From NCBI GenBank assembly GCA_027080755.1, contig JALWQC010000185.1, forward strand, positions 611 through 6,832: a stretch of 6,222 nt of DNA, written 5' to 3'. Positions 1 to 5,664 of the stretch are shown here, in pieces. This stretch comes from Paracoccaceae bacterium. Its GTDB lineage: Bacteria; Pseudomonadota; Alphaproteobacteria; Rhodobacterales; Rhodobacteraceae. The notes under the pieces are model-generated. The model was not told the origin of the DNA. It searched no databases and saw only the letters and a list, made by a program, of their open reading frames with translations. Made by a program: the position numbers and the translations under genes. Position 1 is the first letter of the stretch, and each line of letters begins with the position of its first letter.

Positions 1-2
1 CG

Positions 3-239
3 CTGGCCGGAATAGAGGCCCGCAAAGGTGCGCGTCTGTGGCAAAGGTTCGGGGCGCTGATTTTCCGCCACGGCAGTGCGTTTTACAATTTCGAGGGCCT
101 GCGCACCTTCAAACAGAAATTCCAGCCGGAATGGCGGCCGCGGTTTATCGCCGTTCATGGGGGGATTTCCCCGCTGGTGGCCCTGAAAGACGTGGCCATC
201 CTGATTGCCGGCGGCACACGGGCCCTGATACGGAAATAG
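3..239 (+). CDS. C-terminal end of an MprF / phosphatidylglycerol lysyltransferase-type protein (5' truncated by window)
   Basis: Only the last 78 residues are present; the reading frame is open from base 3 to a TAG at 237-239, and the gene starts outside the window. The fragment contains FRHGSAFYNFEGLRTFKQKF followed closely by QPEWRPRFIAV. This tyrosine/asparagine-phenylalanine-glutamate-glycine block with a downstream W-x-P-R is characteristic of the end of the DUF2156/MprF catalytic domain. Family members transfer an amino acid, usually lysine, from aminoacyl-tRNA to phosphatidylglycerol at the inner membrane. Many also carry an N-terminal flippase, which cannot be seen here. The modification lowers the negative charge of the membrane and gives resistance to cationic peptides. 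Substrate and full domain content cannot be judged from this fragment. It converges on the next gene with 2 bp between stop codons. No start, ribosome site or promoter is in the window. Confidence 0.8.
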   Translation: MAGIEARKGARLWQRFGALIFRHGSAFYNFEGLRTFKQKFQPEWRPRFIAVHGGISPLVALKDVAILIAGGTRALIRK

Positions 240-247
240 GGTCAGGG
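223..247. other. Inverted repeat spanning both stop codons of the mprF-like/glpR convergent junction
   Basis: CCCTGA at 223-228 is mirrored by TCAGGG at 242-247, a 6-bp stem with a 13-base loop. The loop holds the TAG of the upstream + gene, and the right arm begins with the TGA (read on -) of glpR. It could act as a weak bidirectional 3'-end structure. There is no T-run on either side, so it is not a canonical intrinsic terminator and may be chance. Confidence 0.25.
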
Positions 248-1000
248 AATCCGCACCCGGACATCATGATCTCGACAGATCCGCGCCAGAACGTCGGGCA
301 GGGGCTGATCGGTAAACAGAGCGTCGATGTCGCTTATATGCCCGATCCGCACAGGGGCAGGGCGGTTCAGTTTGGAGGCATCCGCCACCAGAAAAACCTT
401 GCGCGCATTGGCAATGATCGCCTGCGCCACCCGCACCTCGCGATAGTCGAAATCCAGCAAAGAGCCGTCCTCGTCAATCGCGGAGACACCGATAATGGCG
501 TAATCGGCCTTGAACTGGCGCACGGCATCCAGCGTCGATTCCCCGACCAGCCCCCCGTCCGAGCGGCGCAGCATCCCGCCGGTAACCATAACCCCGCAGT
601 CGGGATTGGTGGCCATGATATTGGCAACATTCAGGTTGTTGGTAATGACCAGCAGATCACGACGGCCGCGCAGGGCCTCGGCTACGGCCTCGGTCGTGGT
701 GCCGATATTGATGAACAGGGACGCATCATCCGGTATTTCCGCCGCACAAATCCGGCCGATGTTTTCCTTGGCCTCCCGGGACATGTTCTTGCGCGCGGCA
801 TAGGCCGTATTGGCCACACCGGAATGCAAAACCGCGCCGCCATGCACCCGTGTCAACTGACCGGCATCACACAGGTGGTTCAGGTCGCGGCGGATGGTTT
901 GCGGGGTCACAGCGAAGCTGTCGGCCAGTTCCTCGACGGCGACACGGCCGGTATTTCGCACGGCCTCCAGGATTTTCTGTTGTCTGGGTGTCAAATGCAC
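242..1000 (-). CDS. glpR: DeoR-family glycerol-3-phosphate regulon repressor GlpR
   Basis: Predicted cytoplasmic transcription repressor that releases DNA when it binds glycerol-3-phosphate. From the chosen start the protein is 252 residues, the usual size for GlpR. Residues 4-57 form the DeoR winged helix-turn-helix: TPRQQKILEAV, then VEELADSFAVTPQTIRRDL as the HTH (about 21-40), then RVHGGAVL. The C-terminal sugar-phosphate sensor domain shows NIGTTTEAVAEAL (98-110), GGMLRRSDGGLVGE (141-154), GVSAIDEDGSLLDFDYREV (171-189) and VADASK (205-210). The DGSLLDFDY block points to GlpR rather than another DeoR member. Start choice: the frame stays open upstream to a TTG at 1054, but the GTG at 998-1000 is preceded at normal distance by AAGGA, and the protein then begins MHLTPRQ like its relatives. 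It lies divergent from glpD, 104 bp away, so autoregulation together with control of glpD is the natural inference. Confidence 0.93.
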   Translation of the reverse strand: MHLTPRQQKILEAVRNTGRVAVEELADSFAVTPQTIRRDLNHLCDAGQLTRVHGGAVLHSGVANTAYAARKNMSREAKENIGRICAAEIPDDASLFINIGTTTEAVAEALRGRRDLLVITNNLNVANIMATNPDCGVMVTGGMLRRSDGGLVGESTLDAVRQFKADYAIIGVSAIDEDGSLLDFDYREVRVAQAIIANARKVFLVADASKLNRPAPVRIGHISDIDALFTDQPLPDVLARICRDHDVRVRIP

Positions 1001-1006
1001 GCGGAT

Positions 1007-1014
1007 TTCCTTCT
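1007..1014 (-). promoter_or_regulatory. Ribosome binding site deciding the glpR start
   Basis: Read on the - strand, AGAAGGAAATCCGC runs straight into the GTG at 1000. The AAGGA core lies 7 bases from the start codon. The alternative TTG at 1054 has no comparable purine-rich site, and using it would add 18 residues that GlpR relatives usually lack. Confidence 0.7.
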
Positions 1015-1037
1015 TTCTGGCGGTAAAACTTGCATTT

Positions 1038-1086
1038 ATGTTCACATTGGTCAAGTATCCGAAAAAACCGAAAGCAATCCGAACAT
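1038..1086. promoter_or_regulatory. glpR/glpD divergent control region with phased CCGAA repeats (probable GlpR operators)
   Basis: On the + strand CCGAA occurs three times, at 1059-1063, 1068-1072 and 1079-1083, so the steps are 9 and 11 bp, close to one helical turn. The outer two are part of an ATCCGAA repeat exactly 20 bp apart. The region is also framed by ATGTTC (1038-1043) and its mirror GAACAT (1081-1086). DeoR-family repressors commonly bind phased direct or inverted repeats, and the position between repressor and target gene fits. Possible -35-like hexamers lie back to back: TTCACA on + (1041-1046) and TTGACC on - (1054-1049). No good -10 box accompanies either, so the promoters are not mapped. 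The operator role is inferred from position and repetition only. Confidence 0.5.
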
Positions 1087-1104
1087 TTCAGGAATCGAGT
1101 CGCC

Positions 1105-2589
1105 ATGGAAAATCCCCCCTATGATCTGTTTGTAATCGGCGGCGGCGTGAACGGTTGCGGCATTGCCCGCGACGCGGCAGGGCGCGGGGCGCGGGTCGGG
1201 CTGGCGGAAATGGACGATCTGGCCAGCGGGACGTCCTCGGCCTCTACCAAGCTGTTCCACGGGGGGCTGCGCTATCTGGAATATTACAAGTTCCGGCTGG
1301 TGCGCGAGGCCCTGATAGAGCGCGAGGTGCTGTTGCAAAACATGCCCCACATCAGTTGGCCGATGCGCTTCGTTCTGCCCCTGCACAAGGATATGCGCCC
1401 CGCGTGGCTGATCCGCATCGGGCTGTTTATTTACGACCATCTGGGCGGACGCAAAATTCTGCCCGCGACGAAAACGCTGGACCTGACAAAGGATCCCGCC
1501 GGCAAGCCGTTGAAGCCGTTCCTGAAAAAGGCCTTTGAATATTCCGATTGCTGGGTGCAGGATTCCCGCCTTGTGGTTCTGAACGCCGCTGATGCCCGCG
1601 CGCGCGGGGCCGACATCATGACGCGCACAAAGGTTGTCGGCGCCAGACGCACGGGGGATGTCTGGACGATTACGCTGGAAAATAACGGTGAACAGCAGCA
1701 GGTGCAAAGCCGGATTCTGGTTAACGCCGCCGGCCCGTGGGTGGCGCATGTGCTGCACGATACGGTGCATCTGGACACGAGGGAAGGCGTCCGTCTGGTG
1801 CGCGGCAGCCATATCGTAGTGAAAAAACTGTTCGATCACGACAAGGCGTATTTCTTTCAGGGCGCGGACAACCGCATCATCTTTGCCATTCCCTACGAGG
1901 GGGATTTCACCCTGATCGGGACGACGGACAAGGACCAGAAAGACACGACGAAACCGGTTTGCACGCAGGAAGAGGCTGATTATCTTCGACATTTTGCCTC
2001 GGAATACTTCAAAAACCCGATCGAGGCCGAGGATATCGTCTGGACCTATTCCGGCGTGCGCCCGCTGTATGACGACGGCGCCAGCACCGCGACAGAGGCC
2101 ACGCGCGATTATGTCCTGAGCCTGAACGAGGACGGTGCGCCCTTGCTTAGCGTATTTGGCGGCAAAATCACCACCTACCGGCGGCTGGCCGAGGCCGCGT
2201 TAACCAAACTGCACCCGCATCTGGGCAACACCGGCAGAGAGTGGACACAAAAGGCACCGTTGCCGGGGGGCGATTTCCCCTATGACATGGTGGACGACCT
2301 GATTGCAGAGCTGCAGAACCTGTATCCCTTCCTGTCCCCGCAACAGGCCACCCGTCTGATACGGACCTATGGCACCAACGCGCGGAAATGGCTGGGGGAG
2401 GCCGCCGAAACGGGCGATCTGGGCCGGAATTTCGGCGCCGGTCTTCGCGAGGCCGAGGTAAACTGGCTGCGCACCGAAGAATTCGCGCAAACGGCCGAGG
2501 ATATCCTGTGGCGGCGCACCAAACTGGGGCTGCATATGACTCCGGATCAGGTGCAACAGCTGGAAAACTGGCTGGAGGCCAACCCCTGA
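1105..2589 (+). CDS. glpD: Aerobic glycerol-3-phosphate dehydrogenase GlpD
   Basis: FAD-dependent, membrane-associated enzyme that oxidises sn-glycerol-3-phosphate to dihydroxyacetone phosphate and passes the electrons to ubiquinone. The protein has 494 residues, close to the family norm of about 500. The N-terminal dinucleotide fold reads GGGVNGCG (12-19), with the acidic ribose-binding residue E35. It is followed by the family signature STKLFHGGLRYLE (47-59). Further landmarks are GTTD (272-275), YSGVRPL (315-321) and GGKITTYRRLAE (352-363), before a helical C-terminal domain of about 120 residues. The ATG at 1105 puts the Rossmann motif at the normal distance from the N-terminus. An AGGA at 1090-1093 precedes it with somewhat long spacing. 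An upstream TTG (1030) would add 25 residues from the operator region and is rejected. The gene is divergent from glpR and so probably repressed by it. No glycerol kinase or facilitator gene is next to it. Its TGA abuts the stop codon of ubiM. Confidence 0.97.
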   Translation: MENPPYDLFVIGGGVNGCGIARDAAGRGARVGLAEMDDLASGTSSASTKLFHGGLRYLEYYKFRLVREALIEREVLLQNMPHISWPMRFVLPLHKDMRPAWLIRIGLFIYDHLGGRKILPATKTLDLTKDPAGKPLKPFLKKAFEYSDCWVQDSRLVVLNAADARARGADIMTRTKVVGARRTGDVWTITLENNGEQQQVQSRILVNAAGPWVAHVLHDTVHLDTREGVRLVRGSHIVVKKLFDHDKAYFFQGADNRIIFAIPYEGDFTLIGTTDKDQKDTTKPVCTQEEADYLRHFASEYFKNPIEAEDIVWTYSGVRPLYDDGASTATEATRDYVLSLNEDGAPLLSVFGGKITTYRRLAEAALTKLHPHLGNTGREWTQKAPLPGGDFPYDMVDDLIAELQNLYPFLSPQQATRLIRTYGTNARKWLGEAAETGDLGRNFGAGLREAEVNWLRTEEFAQTAEDILWRRTKLGLHMTPDQVQQLENWLEANP

Positions 2590-2600
2590 TCAGCCGGCCT
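2568..2600. other. Convergent glpD/ubiM junction with abutting stop codons and imperfect inverted repeats
   Basis: The TGA of glpD (2587-2589) and the TGA of ubiM read on - (2592-2590) sit side by side and form the palindrome TGATCA. Around it are AGGCC (2576-2580) mirrored by GGCCT (2596-2600), and CTGGCTG (2568-2574) pairing with CAGCCGG (2591-2597) with one mismatch (a G-U pair in RNA). These could form competing hairpins in either transcript, but no T-run follows on either strand, so a terminator call is weak. Confidence 0.3.
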
Positions 2601-3789
2601 TGCGGTCAATTTCCGTCAGCTGCCGCATAATACGGCTTTTGACCGGCGGCAGGATATTCCCCAGCCGCAGCGCCGTATCCCGCAGGAATTTCGCCGGAGC
2701 GCTGGTGTCGGTATACAGCCGGACCAGCGCGTTTGTCCCCAGATACATGGGACGGGATTTGCGGCGATGGCGGGACTGGTAATTGGACAGAACGGTGAAA
2801 TCGCCAATGTCCATACCGGCGCGCAAGGCTTTGCGGACCTCTTGTGCCAGAACCTCGGCGCCGTAAAGGCCAAGGTTGAAACCGTGCGCGGTAACCGGAT
2901 GCATCCCGACCGCCGCATCCCCGACCAGCGCGAAACGGGTGGTGATGAATTTGTCGGCATAGACGGCCACCAGCGGGTACGTGTGGCGCTCGGACACCAG
3001 CGTCATCTTGCCCAGCGCCCGCCCGAACCGTTCGGCAATATCGTCGGCGAAGGCCTCGGGCGTCATGGCCATAACAGCGTCGGCCCTGTCCGCCGGCAAG
3101 GTCACCACAACCGAGGATAGCTTCCCGTGCATCGGCAAAATCGCCAGCGTCTGGTCATAGTGGAAACATTCGGTGGCCGTGTCGTGGTGCGTCAGCTCGT
3201 GCTCCATCTCGCAGACAATCACGGTGCGGCCGAAATCCTGCATGGCGGCGGAAATGCCCATCTTGCGGCGGGTGTTGGAAAACCGGCTGTCGGCGGCGAT
3301 CACCAGCTTGGCGCTCAGGGTGGTGCCGTCTTTCAGCGTGACCTTGCCGATGGTGGTATCGGTCTGCACGTCTGTTACCTCTACCCCTGTGATCAGCTTG
3401 ATGTTGTCATAGCCCTGCACGGAATTATAGGCCGCCCGACGGATCAGGAAATTCGGCACGATATGCCCCAGATAGTCGGCGTCCGTTTTGCGGGCATCGA
3501 AATGCAGCGCATAGGGGGATTTGCCGTTTACCACCTTGGCATCGCGAATAGTGCCGATCTGGTCGGCGGGGATATGGTCCCACATGCCCAGATCCCGCAT
3601 GGCGGATTCCGTGGTGTGGGTCAGGGCAATGTCGCGGCCGTCATTGGGCGGATCGGCCAGAACGTTTTCGTCCAGCTTTTCCAGCAGCGCGATCTGCAAC
3701 CCCGTATCGGCCAGCGTGCGAGCAAAGCTTAGCCCGGCAGGACCGGCACCGATGATAACGATATCGAAATGTTCTTCTGCGTTTGACAT
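2590..3789 (-). CDS. ubiM: UbiH/UbiF/COQ6-family FAD hydroxylase, UbiM-like (ubiquinone ring hydroxylation)
   Basis: Predicted flavin monooxygenase that uses O2 and a reduced nicotinamide to hydroxylate the ubiquinone precursor ring, probably at the membrane surface. The 399 residues match the family length. Visible motifs: FAD fold GAGPAG (14-19) with E37 ending the second strand; DGRDIALTH (50-58); RDAKVVNGKSPYALHFD (82-98); the DG-type motif as ADSRFS (166-171); and GDAAVGMHPVTAHGFNLGL (290-308). The last differs from the GNAAQ-LHPIAGQGFNLGLRD pattern of UbiH/UbiF and resembles UbiM, the branch found in Neisseria and some alphaproteobacteria. UbiM-type enzymes can act at more than one ring position, so which carbon this one hydroxylates cannot be read from sequence. 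An AGGAGG five bases before the ATG supports the start. It is the third gene of the - strand run, 59 bp after moeB. A different UbiH-family regioselectivity, such as UbiL-like, is the main alternative. Confidence 0.8.
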   Translation of the reverse strand: MSNAEEHFDIVIIGAGPAGLSFARTLADTGLQIALLEKLDENVLADPPNDGRDIALTHTTESAMRDLGMWDHIPADQIGTIRDAKVVNGKSPYALHFDARKTDADYLGHIVPNFLIRRAAYNSVQGYDNIKLITGVEVTDVQTDTTIGKVTLKDGTTLSAKLVIAADSRFSNTRRKMGISAAMQDFGRTVIVCEMEHELTHHDTATECFHYDQTLAILPMHGKLSSVVVTLPADRADAVMAMTPEAFADDIAERFGRALGKMTLVSERHTYPLVAVYADKFITTRFALVGDAAVGMHPVTAHGFNLGLYGAEVLAQEVRKALRAGMDIGDFTVLSNYQSRHRRKSRPMYLGTNALVRLYTDTSAPAKFLRDTALRLGNILPPVKSRIMRQLTEIDRKAG

Positions 3790-3821
3790 GGCATCCTCCT
3801 GATCCGGACAGCCCTACAGGG

Positions 3822-3839
3822 ATGAAACGGGGGTTTCAT
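3822..3839. repeat. Perfect 7-bp inverted repeat between moeB and ubiM
   Basis: ATGAAAC at 3822-3828 and GTTTCAT at 3833-3839 are exact mirrors around GGGG. The repeat lies 33 bp before the ubiM start, within the 59-bp gap after moeB, and just upstream of a second interrupted palindrome, CCCT-AC-AGGG (3812-3821). It could be an operator for a dimeric regulator, an mRNA hairpin separating moeB from ubiM expression, or a processing site. It lacks the GC-rich stem and U-run of an intrinsic terminator. Confidence 0.45.
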
Positions 3840-3848
3840 TGACGCCCG

Positions 3849-4598
3849 TCAAGGTGCGCCACAGACAGGGCAGTCTTTGCGCTTTTGTAGCCCCATTTTC
3901 CGGCTTTCACCATAGAGCGCGTCATAAATCATCATTTTTCCGCGCAAAACCTCGCCGGCGCCGGTGATCTGCTTGATCGCCTCCCCCGCCATCATAGAGC
4001 CCATAACCCCCGCCAGCGCCCCCATCACGCCGGCCTCGGCACAGGTGGGGGCAAGGCCCTCGGCCGGACGTTCGGGGAAAACACATTCGTAACAGGGGCC
4101 ACCATGTGCGGGATCATACAGGCTGATCTGGCCTTCCCACTGGCTCATGGCGGCGGAAATCAGGGGCTTTTGCAGGGCAACACAGGTGCGATTGACCAGA
4201 TAGCGCGTGTCGAAATTGTCCGAGCCGTCCAGAACCAGATCGTAATCCCGCACCAGACCGGTCGCATTTTCCGCCGTCAGACGCACCGGATGCGCAATAA
4301 CATTTACATGCGGGTTGATCCGGTTAATGGCGGCAATGGCGCTGTCTACCTTGGGGGTGCCGATGGCGTCGGTGCTGTGCAGGACCTGCCGTTGCAGGTT
4401 GGACAGGCTGACAACATCATCGTCAACAATCCCGATGGTGCCAACCCCCGCCGCTGCCAGATACATCAACGCCGGGGATCCAAGCCCCCCCGCCCCGATC
4501 GCCAGAACCCGTGCATTGCGCAGCTTCTGCTGCCCCGGGCCGCCAATTTCCCGAAGGATAATATGGCGGGCATAGCGTTCCAGTTCTTCGGGTTCCAT
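3849..4598 (-). CDS. moeB: MoeB/ThiF-family adenylyltransferase (sulfur-carrier activating, E1-like), most likely MoeB
   Basis: Predicted cytoplasmic ATP-dependent enzyme that adenylates the C-terminal Gly-Gly of a small ubiquitin-like sulfur carrier. For MoeB the partner is MoaD in molybdopterin synthesis. The protein is 249 residues, the size of a stand-alone MoeB, without the C-terminal rhodanese domain of MoeZ/MOCS3 types. Seen in order: ERYARHIILREIGGPGQ (7-23); nucleotide motif GAGGLG (35-40); SNLQRQVLHS (66-75) with the conserved arginine R70; K83; DGSDNFDTR (124-132); zinc pair C169/C172; a conserved cysteine C186 in PTCAEAGVMG; and the second zinc pair C243/C246. The ATG lies only 2 bases after the cysK stop codon and has a weak ribosome site, which suggests translational coupling. 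ThiF (thiamin) is the main alternative, because this family is hard to split by sequence and no MoaD or ThiS gene is in the window. Confidence 0.88.
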   Translation of the reverse strand: MEPEELERYARHIILREIGGPGQQKLRNARVLAIGAGGLGSPALMYLAAAGVGTIGIVDDDVVSLSNLQRQVLHSTDAIGTPKVDSAIAAINRINPHVNVIAHPVRLTAENATGLVRDYDLVLDGSDNFDTRYLVNRTCVALQKPLISAAMSQWEGQISLYDPAHGGPCYECVFPERPAEGLAPTCAEAGVMGALAGVMGSMMAGEAIKQITGAGEVLRGKMMIYDALYGESRKMGLQKRKDCPVCGAP

Positions 4599-4600
4599 TT

Positions 4601-5551
4601 TTACAATCCGTCAAATAGCGATGTAGACAAATACCGTTCCGCAAAATCCGGCAGGATCACGACGATATTTTTCCCTGCATAGGCCTGTTGTTCCCCCAGT
4701 TCAACCGCCGCCGCCAGCGCCGCGCCGCCGGAAATGCCGCAGGGGATCCCCTCTACCGCTGCCAGCTGGCGCGCCATATCCAGCGCCGTCTGGTTGCCAA
4801 TGGTTATGACCTTGTCGATCATTCCGATATCGAGGATCTCGGGGACAAACCCCGCGCCGATGCCCTGAATATTGTGCGGGCCGGCCATGCCGCCGGACAG
4901 GACGGGGCTGTCCTCGGGCTCTACGGCGATGACCTCTATGTCGGGGTTGTGGTTTTTCAGCACGGCTGCCACACCGGCCAGCGTGCCGCCGGTGCCAACG
5001 CCGGCAATGAACACATCGACAGCACCGGCCGTATCGGTCCAGATTTCCGCACCCGTGGTTTTGGCGTGAATATCGACATTGGCGGGATTGCGGAACTGTT
5101 GCGGCACGATGGCACCGTCTATTTCCTGTGCCATTTCATTGGCCCGCTCGATCGCCCCCTGCATACCCTTTTCCGCTGGCGTCAGCTCCAGCTTCGCGCC
5201 CAGAAGGGCCAGCATCTTGCGCCGTTCTATCGACATGCTTTCGGGCATGGTCAGGATCAGGTTATACCCCCGTGCCGCACAGACAAACGCCAGCGCAATG
5301 CCCGTGTTACCGCTGGTCGGCTCTATCAGGGTTCCCCCGGGCTTCAACTGGCCGGACTGTTCCAACGCATCCACCATCCCGACCCCGATACGGTCCTTGA
5401 CCGACCCGATGGGGTTGAAAAATTCCAACTTTGCCAGAATATTCGCGTAAACGCCTGTATCCTTGGCAAATTTCGACAAGCGCACCAGGGGCGTGCCGCC
5501 GATCGTTTCGGTAATATCGTTATATATCAGACCGCGAGGAGGGGTTGGCAT
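4601..5551 (-). CDS. cysK: Cysteine synthase A (O-acetylserine sulfhydrylase)
   Basis: PLP-dependent enzyme of the cytoplasm that makes L-cysteine from O-acetylserine and sulfide, the last step of sulfur assimilation. The protein has 316 residues, close to other CysK proteins. The PLP lysine is K52 in NPIGSVKDRIG (46-56). The substrate loop is PTSGNTGIALAF (78-89), the phosphate-binding loop VGTGGTLAGV (185-194), and the pyridine-nitrogen serine lies in GISGG (272-276). The block SGGMAGPHNIQGIGAGFVP (219-237) and the ending PDFAERYLSTSLF are typical of CysK rather than CysM. The ATG at 5551 is preceded by GGAG six bases away. It is the first gene of a - strand run with moeB (2-nt gap) and ubiM, and is divergent from the flavoprotein gene. 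Use of a protein thiocarboxylate as sulfur donor, as in actinobacterial CysM with CysO, is possible in principle given moeB next door, but nothing in the protein demands it. Confidence 0.95.
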   Translation of the reverse strand: MPTPPRGLIYNDITETIGGTPLVRLSKFAKDTGVYANILAKLEFFNPIGSVKDRIGVGMVDALEQSGQLKPGGTLIEPTSGNTGIALAFVCAARGYNLILTMPESMSIERRKMLALLGAKLELTPAEKGMQGAIERANEMAQEIDGAIVPQQFRNPANVDIHAKTTGAEIWTDTAGAVDVFIAGVGTGGTLAGVAAVLKNHNPDIEVIAVEPEDSPVLSGGMAGPHNIQGIGAGFVPEILDIGMIDKVITIGNQTALDMARQLAAVEGIPCGISGGAALAAAVELGEQQAYAGKNIVVILPDFAERYLSTSLFDGL

Positions 5552-5664
5552 GGGGGGCTCCGTTTTATTCGGGGTGGATTTTACATAAAATATCCAACTG
5601 CGCTAGTGTCCGCTTACATTTGTGTATAAATTCACCTTATATCAAGGCTTTAGCAGGATCCGAA
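5552..5664. promoter_or_regulatory. AT-rich divergent promoter region between cysK and the HI0933-family gene
   Basis: This 113-bp gap is much richer in A and T than the flanking genes and must carry promoters for both directions. On +, -10-like hexamers TATAAA (5625-5630) and TATATC (5638-5643) are present, with CTTACA (5613-5618) as a possible -35 about 19 bp before the second. On -, TAAAAT (5583-5578) resembles a -10 box for cysK. An exact inverted repeat, ATTTTA (5578-5583) and TAAAAT (5586-5591), and two TTACAT copies 33 bp apart (5581-5586 and 5614-5619) could be regulator sites. None of these is strong enough for a firm promoter call. Confidence 0.45.

Noticed and set aside
1030..1104. 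TTG-initiated N-terminal extension of GlpD
   Set aside because: It would translate the repeat-rich control region into residues unlike any GlpD N-terminus; the ATG at 1105 places the Rossmann motif correctly.
38..1135. Long + strand open frame of 365 codons opposite glpR
   Set aside because: It runs antisense through the whole of glpR and across the control region, has no recognisable domain, and its composition is what GC-rich coding DNA gives on the opposite strand. The true + gene at the left edge is in another frame and ends at 239.
1051..1992. 313-codon - strand open frame inside glpD
   Set aside because: It is fully antisense to the strongly supported GlpD coding sequence, with low-complexity His/Gln/Arg-rich composition and no domain.
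3127..3732. 201-codon + strand open frame opposite ubiM
   Set aside because: It is antisense to a gene with clear family motifs; it has no plausible ribosome site or recognisable product.
3822..3839. Intrinsic terminator between moeB and ubiM
   Set aside because: The stem is AT-rich apart from its closing pairs, and no U-run follows on the - strand transcript, so it is listed only as an inverted repeat.
4104..4682. 192-codon + strand open frame opposite moeB and the end of cysK
   Set aside because: It is a shadow frame crossing two well-supported genes on the other strand, with no domain.
4688..5629. 313-codon + strand open frame opposite cysK
   Set aside because: It is antisense to cysK, with Arg/His/Gly-rich shadow composition and no family motifs; its end also runs into the AT-rich promoter region.
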